Shown here in pieces: positions 1 through 8,205 of a stretch of DNA of 64,000 bases (positions are counted from its first letter, which is position 1; each line of letters starts with the position of its first letter). The DNA lies in NCBI RefSeq assembly GCF_004022705.2, contig NZ_RZOY02000013.1, forward strand, positions 45,021 through 109,020, written 5' to 3'. This DNA comes from Mesorhizobium sp. M2D.F.Ca.ET.226.01.1.1. Lineage in GTDB: Bacteria > Pseudomonadota > Alphaproteobacteria > Rhizobiales > Rhizobiaceae. The position numbers and the translations under genes were made by a program. The notes beneath the pieces are model-generated. The model saw nothing but the letters and a program-made list of their open reading frames with translations. It did no database searches and was not told the DNA's origin.

Positions 1-627
1 GCCGCATTCGCCAGCCAGATGGCATGGCTGCGCGCCAACGGCTTCCACGCGATTAGTTCCGAGCAGCTCGAACGGTTCATCGCCGACCGTCAGCCTTTCG
101 TTGGCCGCCCGGTGCTCATCACATTCGATGACGGTTTCCAGAACTTTGCCGACCATGCCTGGCCGGCCTTGCGCAAGAACGACCTGACCGCGGAAGTATT
201 CCTGGTGACGGACTTGGTGGGCAAAAGTGCAGAGTGGGACGCCCACAACGGTCCGCTGACGCCGCTTATGGACGCCGGGACGGTGCGACGCCTCGCGGGC
301 GAAGGTGCGTTTTTCGGAAGCCATATGGCGACGCATCGCGCGATCGATGGTCTGTCGACTTCCGACCTGGCCGCCGAGCTCCTGCGCTCTCGTATGTTCA
401 TCGAGCGGTGGACCGGTCGGCCAACCACGGCGTTCGCGGCGCCCTTCTCTGTCACCGACCGGCGGCTTGGCCGGCTGGCCAGGGAGTGCGGCTATCGGAT
501 CGGCTTCGGCGGCAGACACGGGCCGGCGGACCTCGATTGCGATCCCATCGACCTTCCGCGCATCGAGATTCGTGGGGATCGCTCGCTCGATGACTTTGTT
601 GCCATTGTCGAGGCCGTGCTCGGATGA
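1..627 (+). CDS. Polysaccharide deacetylase (NodB fold), 5' end cut by window
   Basis: Predicted to remove N- or O-acetyl groups from a surface polysaccharide or its precursor. The frame is open from base 1, so the start lies upstream; the first Met inside is at 19 but homologous-looking residues precede it. Visible motifs are TFDDG (metal and catalytic Asp, about visible residue 41-45), an HMATH zinc-binding motif and an FAAPF segment in place of the usual RxPY motif 3. The stop is TGA at 625. It lies on the same strand as the glycan genes further downstream and probably belongs to the same surface-glycan functions. The family assignment is firm; the substrate is unknown. Confidence 0.85.
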   Translation, partial: AAFASQMAWLRANGFHAISSEQLERFIADRQPFVGRPVLITFDDGFQNFADHAWPALRKNDLTAEVFLVTDLVGKSAEWDAHNGPLTPLMDAGTVRRLAGEGAFFGSHMATHRAIDGLSTSDLAAELLRSRMFIERWTGRPTTAFAAPFSVTDRRLGRLARECGYRIGFGGRHGPADLDCDPIDLPRIEIRGDRSLDDFVAIVEAVLG

Positions 628-673
628 AGCGGCCGGCCCATCGATAAGCCCCGTCGCTTCCGGTTTATGCGCC

Positions 674-2059
674 TCAGGTCGCGTTGATCGCTGCCTTGCC
701 GATCTTGCGCCATCGGGCGTTTTCGCGAACCAGTTTCAAGTCGTCGGTCGTCTCGGCAAATGTCCGCAATCGGTATTGCCGGAGCAGGTCCGGGAAGAGC
801 GCCCCTTCCGGCAGGCCGGCCAGCTGCTCGCGGACCGAGATCTTTTCATCGATGACCCGCGTGCCCCAGGCATTTTCCCGAATCTGCAGCTCCGCAGCCA
901 GATCAAGTTCTTCCGGTGCGTTTTCGTCCAGCGCAGCCAGCAGGATCGAGTGGAAAAGCGCTACATAGCCAATCTGTCTCAGGCCGCCCACAACCCGCAC
1001 CCGTGGCAATATGGCAAGCACGAGGAACATCAGAAACAGGTTCGGCAGCAGCATGCCGTCCAGCAGCGCCTGCCTGAGATGCGGCCGCTCGAACGGGACG
1101 GAAAGACCATGCGGCCTGTCAGGCTCGATCAGGTGCCCGTTGTCGAGGACGAGCCTGCGCACGCGCTCCTCGCGGATGCCCCAGAAATAGTCCGTGGCAT
1201 TGGGCAGGAATCTGCCAAACGGGCTCGACATGGCCTCTTGCAAGGCACGGTCGAGACGCTGGCGTCTTGCGGGCTGGGTGAGCAGCCTGGAAAGAAGGCT
1301 GCCGTCATGTTCCAGATGCCGAGCCATGGCAGAAGCGGCGAGCCGATCATCGATGAAGACGGGAGCGGCCATGCCGGAACGATCCCAATTGGCGACCAGA
1401 TCCTCGTTGAGGGCTGTCAGCGCATCGGCGGCGGTTCCAAACACCTTGTCCTGACTGGCAAGCAGTGTGCCCCGCCAGCGGCTGGCATCCTTTTCATCGC
1501 CAACCGCTTCGATCGCGCGCTTGTTGAGGGAGACAGGACCGGCCACGCAGACGCTCTTGCGGCACAGTTTGTGGCGCCCCAAGCCAAACAGGTTGACCTT
1601 GTCGTCGCCGACATCGAGCCATCCCGGCCCCTCCCGGCCAACGGTCTCCATGGTCATCGTCGTTCCCATGAAGCCGAAGAAGGCCGACAGCCCGTTTTCT
1701 ACCGCGCCGAGCCAGGCAAGCAGGAGGGCATCGAAGGTAATCCGATCCATTAGGAGGAGGCAGTGCAGGCCGGATTGAATGACCGGTCTGTGCTCGAACT
1801 CTTCCAGGACCTTGGCGACCTCCTCAGGCTGCATGATCGCATCGAGGCGCTGACGCAGGACGTCGCGCAGGATCGAGCGGGCGGCGATCGCCGGGCCCGA
1901 TACAGGCCTTGCCACCGGCCGCCACAGATGGCGGGCGTAGTCGGAAACCGGTGCATTCCAGTTCTGCTCGATGTCGCGTGCGACTTCCGGGCAGAGCAGC
2001 GACAGCACAGCCAGAATTTCCACCGGAGGCGTAGGGGTTGGATCAAAGACGGCGGTCAT
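674..2059 (-). CDS. Conserved-looking protein of unknown function, 461 aa
   Basis: I do not recognise the family. The protein has no signal peptide. Its N-terminal half is mixed alpha/beta-like, and one hydrophobic stretch around residues 345-385 (rich in L, F, V, I) may be a membrane hairpin or a buried core helix. The C-terminus is charged. Codon use matches the neighbours, and the frame is long and opposed by no better candidate, so the gene is very likely real. It converges with the deacetylase (47 bp between stops) and is followed upstream by a GNAT gene on the same strand 50 bp away, so the two could be co-transcribed. Function unknown. Confidence 0.7.
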   Translation of the reverse strand: MTAVFDPTPTPPVEILAVLSLLCPEVARDIEQNWNAPVSDYARHLWRPVARPVSGPAIAARSILRDVLRQRLDAIMQPEEVAKVLEEFEHRPVIQSGLHCLLLMDRITFDALLLAWLGAVENGLSAFFGFMGTTMTMETVGREGPGWLDVGDDKVNLFGLGRHKLCRKSVCVAGPVSLNKRAIEAVGDEKDASRWRGTLLASQDKVFGTAADALTALNEDLVANWDRSGMAAPVFIDDRLAASAMARHLEHDGSLLSRLLTQPARRQRLDRALQEAMSSPFGRFLPNATDYFWGIREERVRRLVLDNGHLIEPDRPHGLSVPFERPHLRQALLDGMLLPNLFLMFLVLAILPRVRVVGGLRQIGYVALFHSILLAALDENAPEELDLAAELQIRENAWGTRVIDEKISVREQLAGLPEGALFPDLLRQYRLRTFAETTDDLKLVRENARWRKIGKAAINAT

Positions 2060-2109
2060 TGGTCCCGTCTAGCCGCATGTGTTGCAAACGCCAAGGGAAA
2101 CAGCGAATC

Positions 2110-2634
2110 TCAGAACCGCAGTCGGGCCATGCTCAGGAGGTCGTGGTACTGCCCGTCGGTGAAGCCGGCCTTCACATGCCGACCTTCGACCTCGAAGCCG
2201 TGGCTCGTGTAGAGACGGACGGCCGGTTCGTTGTCGGCATAGACGGTCAATTCGACCCGCTTCAGGGCCCGCCAGTTATCGGCCACGTCAAGCAGCGCGG
2301 AAAGTATGGCAGAGCCGATGCCCTTGCCGACAAAGGCATCGTCAAGGCCGATATTGATCTCGCCGACATGCGAACGGCGCGGCGAACTCTGCACGACCAG
2401 GTTGCCATGGCCGACGACCTTGCCCTCCAGCTCCGCGACGATCCAGGTGGTTTCCTGGCCGGACTTGGCGATGCGCCGCTCCACCTGCTCCACCCTCTCG
2501 AAGGGCATTCGGAGCGTGCCCCAGCGGAAGCCCGGCATGTTGAAGATAGCGCAAAGCGCCTCCGCATCACTTGGCCGGACGGCTCGGAGCTGCGGCTGGA
2601 TCTTCTCGGAGGATGGCGAGGTCGTACTGGTCAT
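2110..2634 (-). CDS. GNAT family N-acetyltransferase
   Basis: Transfers an acyl group from acyl-CoA to an amine, probably in the cytoplasm; the acceptor is not evident. The 174-aa protein shows the acetyl-CoA loop VGKGIGSA following an INIGLDD strand, and the C-terminal NEPAVRLYTSHGF segment typical of RimI/RimJ-like and PhnO-like GNATs. The ATG at 2632-2634 is the first in frame. The start codon lies only about 10 bp from the RIME1-like palindromic element at 2645, so the promoter is either inside or beyond that repeat. It is followed by the unknown protein at 674-2059 on the same strand. Confidence 0.85.
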   Translation of the reverse strand: MTSTTSPSSEKIQPQLRAVRPSDAEALCAIFNMPGFRWGTLRMPFERVEQVERRIAKSGQETTWIVAELEGKVVGHGNLVVQSSPRRSHVGEINIGLDDAFVGKGIGSAILSALLDVADNWRALKRVELTVYADNEPAVRLYTSHGFEVEGRHVKAGFTDGQYHDLLSMARLRF

Positions 2635-2644
2635 GGCGTTCCCG

Positions 2645-2752
2645 GCTAGAGCAATTCCAGGAAAAGTGTAAGCGGTTTTCCGCCCGGAATTGCGTCAGAA
2701 CAAAGAGATAGAGCAGTTCGCCGTTTCCTTTGAAACGGTGAAATGCTCTAAG
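2645..2752. repeat. RIME1-like intergenic element, full length (108 bp)
   Basis: Two adjacent stem-loops are visible: the first pairs CAATTCC with GGAATTG and GGAAAA with TTTTCC; the second pairs AGAGCA with TGCTCT and CCGTTTC with GAAACGG. Length and two-palindrome layout match the RIME1 class described from rhizobia. A shorter copy of the left half lies at 18291-18360. Confidence 0.75.
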
Positions 2753-2810
2753 GCAATCGGTCCGGCACGATGCACCGGACGTCACCTGAAAATCCAGTCG
2801 TGTCCCTAAA

Positions 2811-3635
2811 CTATGATGCCGATTGCGAGCTAAAATGCCCGAAGGAAGCGTAGAGTTTGAAGACGCCGCTGAGACCGATCCAGCCGAAAAGGGCGAGCCA
2901 ACATAATGTCTTTGTCGCCGTCCAGTCGATCCGGTGCACCGCAGCGTCGGTGATGACCAGGCCAAGGATGGCAAGCAGGCCAACAAGAAACTGCGCCAGG
3001 CCGAGCACAAGCAGTTCCTCGCGCGGCGCGTTTTTCCAGAGGAGATATACACCGCCGGCGCCGGCGAGGAAGATGGCGCTGTAGACCTGGGCGTGGAAGG
3101 GATCGACCGGCCATGGCCAGCTGCTGCTGACCACCCGGGGAACCACCAACATGCCGATGCCGTATAGCCCAAGGATCGCCGTTTCCGCTGACATGTAGCC
3201 GCGCCATGCGGGGGTCAAGGTCACGCCTTTTGCCGAAGGACGGGCCCTGGCCCGCCACAGGAACAGCCCGGATACCGCGGCCGAGGCAAGATAGACCAGG
3301 AACCAGAGCCAGGCCGCTTTTCGTTCGAAATTGAAATAGCCGAGATTGATGAACGAAGCCGCCGACACGATGACGGTGAAGATGAAGGCCATGACGAGCA
3401 CCAGCCTGCCGGGCGACCAGCGATTCCAGAACAAGAGCGCCGCCATCACCGCCATTTCGGCGGTGTAGAAGCCGCCGAGGAAGCGGGCGCTGAACGGCGT
3501 GACGGGCCAGGGCCAGCGCGGCTTGACCAGCGCGGGCGCGAAAAACAGGCCGGCGCCCACGATCAGGACGATGATGACGGCCGCGGAGAAAAGGCGCAGG
3601 GCCCCTGGAAACGGCGGATTGTCGGATTTCGGCAT
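2811..3635 (-). CDS. Polytopic membrane protein of unknown function
   Basis: About 274 aa from the ATG at 3635 (MPKSDNPP), with roughly seven to eight hydrophobic segments, so an inner-membrane protein. The sequence contains an internal duplication: WPWPVTPFSARFLGGFY near the N-terminus resembles WPWPVDPFHAQVYSAIF in the C-terminal half, suggesting a two-repeat fold of about four helices each. In-frame ATGs at 3674/3671 and a TTG at 3707 are alternative starts; none has a strong Shine-Dalgarno sequence, and I chose the one placed just before the first helix. No family recognised. It diverges from the cyclase gene at 3840. Confidence 0.7.
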   Translation of the reverse strand: MPKSDNPPFPGALRLFSAAVIIVLIVGAGLFFAPALVKPRWPWPVTPFSARFLGGFYTAEMAVMAALLFWNRWSPGRLVLVMAFIFTVIVSAASFINLGYFNFERKAAWLWFLVYLASAAVSGLFLWRARARPSAKGVTLTPAWRGYMSAETAILGLYGIGMLVVPRVVSSSWPWPVDPFHAQVYSAIFLAGAGGVYLLWKNAPREELLVLGLAQFLVGLLAILGLVITDAAVHRIDWTATKTLCWLALFGWIGLSGVFKLYASFGHFSSQSAS

Positions 3636-3839
3636 GGGAGAGAGCCCCAAAGATCGATGCCCATGCGCCATCATAGTGCCGCTTGGAGTCGGAGAAAATC
3701 CGTCCAATGGAAATCGAACCGTCGCCGTGCTTGTCTATTCGAATTGGCCGTACGGTCCGTTTCGAAGTAAAATGCGTCATTCGGACCAAGCGCGGTCCGG
3801 TCAACACGCCCCCGGGGCGCATTTTCCGGAGCCTTTACG

Positions 3840-5255
3840 ATGAACGAAGCCCAGGATCTGTTCTCGCTTTTGCGGCAATCGAGCGATGTCGATCCGATAG
3901 CGGTCGACGCGATCAGGCGAACTATCGCGGAGGGCGATGACCGCGAGCTTTGCCGCATCAATGTGCCGGCTTTCGCCAGCAAGCATGGGCTCGACGAGGA
4001 GCGCGCCATAGGAGCCTTTCTCCACGCGGCGCGGGTGGGAATCTTCGACGTCTCCTGGAATGTCCTGTGCCCCGGCTGTGGCGGCGTGCTCGACACCAAC
4101 GCCACGCTGAAAACCGTGCAGAAGGACGAATACACATGCGCGCTTTGCGCCTCGGGCTATTCGCCGACCCTCGACGAGATGGTCGAGGTGACATTCACCG
4201 TCAGTCCCCGCATACGCAGGATTGCAGCCCACAATCCGCATGAGCTGCCGCCGCTGGAATATTTCCGGCAGATCTATTGGGCGTCCGGCGTTGATCTGCC
4301 CGATGAAGACTTCGCGAAAATCATGGAAGATATCTCGCTGGAGGACATCGAGCTTGCGCCCGGTGAAAAGGCGGTTCTGACCGTACAGCTTCCGTCCGAT
4401 TTCATCATCGTCTTCGAGCCGGTTACCCATTCGGTGCAGTTCATCGACGTGAAGGGTGAGCCGACAAAGGAGCGCCGAAGCCTTTCGCTGGTCTTCGATC
4501 GCGACCATGTCCAGAGCCAGACGCTGGAGATGCAACCCGGCCCGTTGCGCATTTCACTGGAAAACAGGACCGACACACGCGTGCTGCCGACGGTGTTCAT
4601 CGCCGGCCAGGGCTTGCACGATCTGCTGGGCAGGCGCCGGCCCTTCCTCACCGCCAAGCGCCTGCTCACCAATCAGACGTTCCGCGACCTCTACCGCACG
4701 GATACGCTCGACATCAACCAGCGCCTGAAGATCACCAGCCTGACCTTCCTGTTCACTGACCTGCGCGGATCGACCGCGCTTTACGAACGGGTGGGCGACC
4801 TTTCGGCCTTCGATCTCGTGCGCGCGCATTTCCAAGTTCTGCACGAGATCGTGGCGGCGGAGGCGGGCGCCGTGGTGAAGACGATCGGCGATGCGGTGAT
4901 GGCGACCTTCGCGACGCCTGATCGTGCGATTGCCGCGGCCCTCAGGATGCGCGATGCCATGCGTGCGCTCAACGAGAAGAGCGGGCGCGAGGACCTGCTG
5001 CTCAAGATCGGAGTCCATGCCGGTCCCTGCATCGCCGTGTCCATGAACGAGCGACAGGACTATTTCGGCCAGACGGTCAACATTGCTTCGCGGGTGCAGA
5101 ACCTTGCTAACGCACAGGCGATCTTCGCCACTCATGCGGTGGTCGACGACAATCTCACCGCCGATCTATTGCACAGCAAGGCGCTGACGCCGGTGCCCCA
5201 CGAGGTCTCGCTGCGCGGCATTGAGCGGGAGATAGCAGTATATACGATCCCCTGA
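3840..5255 (+). CDS. Class III adenylate/guanylate cyclase with N-terminal DUF5939-type region
   Basis: Makes cAMP or cGMP from ATP or GTP in the cytoplasm. Residues 1-290 form the N-terminal region typical of these rhizobial cyclases and contain a zinc-ribbon-like set, C77 C80 C100 C103. Residues 298-471 are the cyclase homology domain: metal Asp in FTDLRGST (D307), second metal Asp in KTIGDAV, and the transition-state Asn and Arg in DYFGQTVNIASRVQ. The ATG follows GGAG at good spacing. No membrane segment is seen, so the N-terminal region is probably the sensor. A paralogue with the same layout is at 35715-37160. Nucleotide specificity cannot be settled from motifs alone. Confidence 0.92.
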   Translation: MNEAQDLFSLLRQSSDVDPIAVDAIRRTIAEGDDRELCRINVPAFASKHGLDEERAIGAFLHAARVGIFDVSWNVLCPGCGGVLDTNATLKTVQKDEYTCALCASGYSPTLDEMVEVTFTVSPRIRRIAAHNPHELPPLEYFRQIYWASGVDLPDEDFAKIMEDISLEDIELAPGEKAVLTVQLPSDFIIVFEPVTHSVQFIDVKGEPTKERRSLSLVFDRDHVQSQTLEMQPGPLRISLENRTDTRVLPTVFIAGQGLHDLLGRRRPFLTAKRLLTNQTFRDLYRTDTLDINQRLKITSLTFLFTDLRGSTALYERVGDLSAFDLVRAHFQVLHEIVAAEAGAVVKTIGDAVMATFATPDRAIAAALRMRDAMRALNEKSGREDLLLKIGVHAGPCIAVSMNERQDYFGQTVNIASRVQNLANAQAIFATHAVVDDNLTADLLHSKALTPVPHEVSLRGIEREIAVYTIP

Positions 5256-5320
5256 AGAAGCTTAGTCCTGAAGACTTGGCCCCTGAAGGCTCGGCCCCTG
5301 AAGGCTCGGCCCCTGAAGGC
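5251..5320. repeat. 15-bp tandem repeat at the 3' end of the cyclase gene
   Basis: The heptamer CCTGAAG occurs at 5251, 5267, 5282, 5297 and 5312 (spacing 16, 15, 15, 15). The first copy contains the cyclase stop codon TGA, and the last three units are near-identical copies of CTCGGCCCCTGAAGG. It looks like a local expansion of the gene's own 3' end. Confidence 0.85.
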
Positions 5321-5337
5321 CTGGATCGTCTGCGCCC

Positions 5338-5817
5338 TCACACGCGTCGGCTGAGATAATAACGATCGGCGGGCTCCGAAGTCGGCGGCGGGAGGCGTTG
5401 CAACAGCGGGTGATCGAGCGGCGTGCCGCTGACCGCGAAGCCGCCGACGCGAAGCAGGCGCGCAATCAGGCCCGGAAGCCAGGTAGAGGTTATCGCATCG
5501 CGATCGTCATAGCCGGTGCCGATGTCAGCATGAACCAGAGCGGCGTCGATGCCGACGAACCTGACCGCTGTCTCGCGGATCTCGCCGAGCACGAGATTCT
5601 CAGCGTCTGGAATCGAACTGGCGTGCGCGCCAACCTCACGGTCGAAAACCAGGATCCGGCGCCCGGGCAGGAGCTCACGCAGATGGTGGAACGTGCGGCC
5701 ATTGCCGAGGCCCAGCTCGAGCACCGGCCCCTCCATCTTCGCCACCTCGGGGCAGATCTGATTGAGAATGTCGCGCTGTGCGCTCATCCTGCTGATGAAA
5801 TTATCGAGGCGACTCAT
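5338..5817 (-). CDS. Small class I SAM-dependent methyltransferase
   Basis: A 159-aa protein with a clear motif I, LELGLGNGRTF (residues about 33-43), an acidic motif II (VFDREVGAH) and a motif IV-like VHADIGTGYDD. It is short for a class I methyltransferase and lacks an obvious substrate domain, so it resembles the Methyltransf_17-type family; the substrate is unknown. The gene converges with the cyclase at 3840 across the 15-bp repeats. The start at 5817 is the first ATG. Probably a single-gene unit. Confidence 0.8.
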   Translation of the reverse strand: MSRLDNFISRMSAQRDILNQICPEVAKMEGPVLELGLGNGRTFHHLRELLPGRRILVFDREVGAHASSIPDAENLVLGEIRETAVRFVGIDAALVHADIGTGYDDRDAITSTWLPGLIARLLRVGGFAVSGTPLDHPLLQRLPPPTSEPADRYYLSRRV

Positions 5818-6026
5818 ATGCGTCTATGTGTCCTGAACCAGCTCAGCAATTGAAAATGCCCGCGACCAGAGCGGTTCACGGGTGAAACCCGAGGGCGACG
5901 TCTTCAGCCCCGATCGCTTCTCGGCAGACATAGAGGCGAACGATGAACCCTGCAACAATCAAACAGGCTGCCGACAAGCGTCGTACCGGTCGAGCGGGCG
6001 AACCGGTGCGCGGCGTGGCGGCGATG

Positions 6027-7208
6027 TCACTTGTAGGGGTCCGCCGCGTCCCGCAAGCCGTCGCCGAGGAAGTTGAATGCCAGGATGACGAGAATGACGG
6101 GGAGGATCGGCAAAAGCAGCCATGGATAGAACGCGATCACGCTGACGCTGCGCGCCTCGGTGAGCAGGATGCCCCAGCTGGTTATCGGCGCCCTCAGGCC
6201 GAGCCCAAGGAAGCTCAGCGCAGTCTCGCCCAGGATCATGCCGGGGATGGAGATCGTCGCCGTCGCGATCAGATGCGACATGAAGCCCGGGATGAGGTGC
6301 CGCCGGATAATGCGGCTGCTGCTGGCGCCCATCAATTGCGCGGCTAGAACGTAGTCCTCCTCGCGCAAGGCCAGAAGCTTTGATCGCACGGCCCGCGCCA
6401 GCCCGGTCCAGTGGAGCAGCCCGAGGATGACGGTGATGCCGAAATAGATCAGGATCGGACTCCAGGTTATCGGCATGATCGCCGCCAGAGCCAGCCATAA
6501 CGGAATGCTGGGAATCGATTGCAGAACTTCGATGATCCGTTGAACGATCAGGTCGAACATACCGCCATGATAGCCGGCCAGCCCCCCGATGATGATGCCA
6601 AGGACGAAGCTGAAACTGATGCCGACAAGGCCGATCGTCAGTGAAATGCGTGCGCCGTAGATGATGCGCGAGAGCACATCGCGCCCCAGCCTGTCGGTGC
6701 CGGCTAGAAACAGCTGGCCGTTTTCGGCAGGGCAGACAAGATGCCTGTCACCTTCGATCAGGCCCCAGAACAGGTAACTGTCGCCCTTGCAGAAGAAACG
6801 GATCCGCTGAACATCATCCTGCTTGTCCACATAGTTCCGCTTGAGCGTGTCCATATCCAGCGTCATCTGGCGGCCATAGACGAACGGCCCGACGAACTGG
6901 CCGTTGTGGAACAGGTGCACCCGCTGCGGTGGCGAATAGATGTAGTCCATGTTGCGCGTGTGCAGATTGTAAGGCGCCAGGAACTCGCAGATCAGTATCC
7001 CAAGATAAAGCGCTGCCAGGAATATGCCGGAAATGAGGGCAAGCCGGTGCCGTCGGAATTTCCACCACATCAGCCGCAACTGCGACGCCTGGAAGACTTT
7101 CGACTGCTCAGGCGTCATCGCCTCGACCGACTGCAGGTCAAAGGGCGCGATGGAAACGTAGTGTTGCAGTGGAGCACCCGGAGCGGGCAGCGGCGATTGC
7201 GTGTTCAT
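6027..7208 (-). CDS. Peptide-type ABC importer, inner-membrane permease 2 (DppC/YejE type)
   Basis: Second membrane subunit of a Dpp/Opp/Yej-type importer. The 393-aa protein has an N-terminal cytoplasmic tail, a first membrane helix near residues 57-75, a long periplasmic insert of about 100 residues, then the BPD_transp_1 domain with the EAA loop (LREEDYVLAAQLMGAS). It ends in LGDGLRDAADPYK, the classical C-terminus of DppC-like permeases. The start ATG overlaps the stop of the preceding permease by 4 bp (ATGA), so translation is coupled. Last gene of a four-gene operon. Confidence 0.93.
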   Translation of the reverse strand: MNTQSPLPAPGAPLQHYVSIAPFDLQSVEAMTPEQSKVFQASQLRLMWWKFRRHRLALISGIFLAALYLGILICEFLAPYNLHTRNMDYIYSPPQRVHLFHNGQFVGPFVYGRQMTLDMDTLKRNYVDKQDDVQRIRFFCKGDSYLFWGLIEGDRHLVCPAENGQLFLAGTDRLGRDVLSRIIYGARISLTIGLVGISFSFVLGIIIGGLAGYHGGMFDLIVQRIIEVLQSIPSIPLWLALAAIMPITWSPILIYFGITVILGLLHWTGLARAVRSKLLALREEDYVLAAQLMGASSSRIIRRHLIPGFMSHLIATATISIPGMILGETALSFLGLGLRAPITSWGILLTEARSVSVIAFYPWLLLPILPVILVILAFNFLGDGLRDAADPYK

Positions 7209-8203
7209 TTGGTGCTGCCGCCTTGCAAGCGAATTCGTGGGTCAAGCAGCGCCAGCGCCAGGTCGGAAATCAGGACGCCGATGACCGTCAGGAAGGCGAG
7301 GAACATCAGGAATGACCCCGCCAGATACATGTCTTGGCTTTGCAGCGCCTTGATCAGCATCGGCCCGGTAGTTTCCAAAGACAGCACGATCGCCGTGATT
7401 TCGGCGCCGGAGATGATGGCCGGCAGGATCGAGCCGATGTCTGAAATGAAGAAATTGAGCGCCATGCGCAGCGGATATTTGACCAGCGCCTTGAACGGAT
7501 GAAGGCCTTTGGCGCGCGCGGTCACGACATATTGCTTGTGTAGCTCATCGAGCAGATTGGCGCGCAGCCGCCGGATCATGCTTGCCGTGCCACCGGTGCC
7601 GATGATCAAGACCGGGATCCAGAGATGGGCGAGGATCGACTTCGCCTTGGCCCAGCTCATCGGCTCGCCGAGATATTGCTGGTCCATGAGATGGCCGATG
7701 GACGTGCCGAACCAGATGTTGGCGAAATACATCAGGATCAGCGCCAGCATGAAATTCGGAATGGCAAGGCCAAGAAGGCCGAAGAAAGTCAGGCCGTAGT
7801 CGCCCCAGCTGTACTGATGGGTGGCTGAGTACATGCCGATCGGAAAGGCGATGAGCCAGGTGAAGATGATCGTGACGAAGGAAACCAGCACGGTCAGCCA
7901 CATTCGGTCACCGATGACATCGCGAACCGGCAGCTCATATTCGAAGGAATAGCCGAAATCGCCATGCAGCATTCCGCCGACCCAGTAGAAGTAGCGAATG
8001 ACCGGCGGCTTGTCGAAACCATACTCCTTGCGCATCATCTGGATGCGATCGGAATCCACCGCTTCGCCCTGAGCCCGAAGCTCTGCAACATAGCTGTCGA
8101 AATAGTCGCCCGGGGGAAGTTCGATGATCGTGAACACCAGCGCCGATATGATCAGCAGCGTTGGAACCATCACAGCAATGCGCCAGACAATATATCGAAG
8201 CAC
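7205..8203 (-). CDS. Peptide-type ABC importer, inner-membrane permease 1 (DppB/YejB type)
   Basis: First membrane subunit, 332 aa, partner of the permease encoded immediately downstream. The N-terminus MLRYIVWRIAVMVPTLL is typical of DppB/YejB proteins; the periplasmic loop, the FGYSFEY segment and the EAA loop (YVVTARAKGLHPFKAL) follow. It ends near LDPRIRLQ, also typical. The start is a GTG at 8201-8203, two bases after the TAA of the substrate-binding protein gene. With that protein and the downstream ATPase-permease partners it forms a complete importer for oligopeptides or a peptide-like compound. Confidence 0.93.
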   Translation of the reverse strand: MLRYIVWRIAVMVPTLLIISALVFTIIELPPGDYFDSYVAELRAQGEAVDSDRIQMMRKEYGFDKPPVIRYFYWVGGMLHGDFGYSFEYELPVRDVIGDRMWLTVLVSFVTIIFTWLIAFPIGMYSATHQYSWGDYGLTFFGLLGLAIPNFMLALILMYFANIWFGTSIGHLMDQQYLGEPMSWAKAKSILAHLWIPVLIIGTGGTASMIRRLRANLLDELHKQYVVTARAKGLHPFKALVKYPLRMALNFFISDIGSILPAIISGAEITAIVLSLETTGPMLIKALQSQDMYLAGSFLMFLAFLTVIGVLISDLALALLDPRIRLQGGSTK

Positions 8204-8205
8204 GC

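Noticed and set aside
305..1753. 482-codon open frame on the + strand across the first unknown gene
   Set aside because: It opposes the better supported 674-2059 gene and overlaps the deacetylase end; composition is that of an antisense shadow.
2830..3822. 330-codon open frame opposite the membrane protein region
   Set aside because: A neighbouring-frame shadow of the membrane protein at 2811-3635; the sequence is Arg/Gly/Pro-rich without structure.
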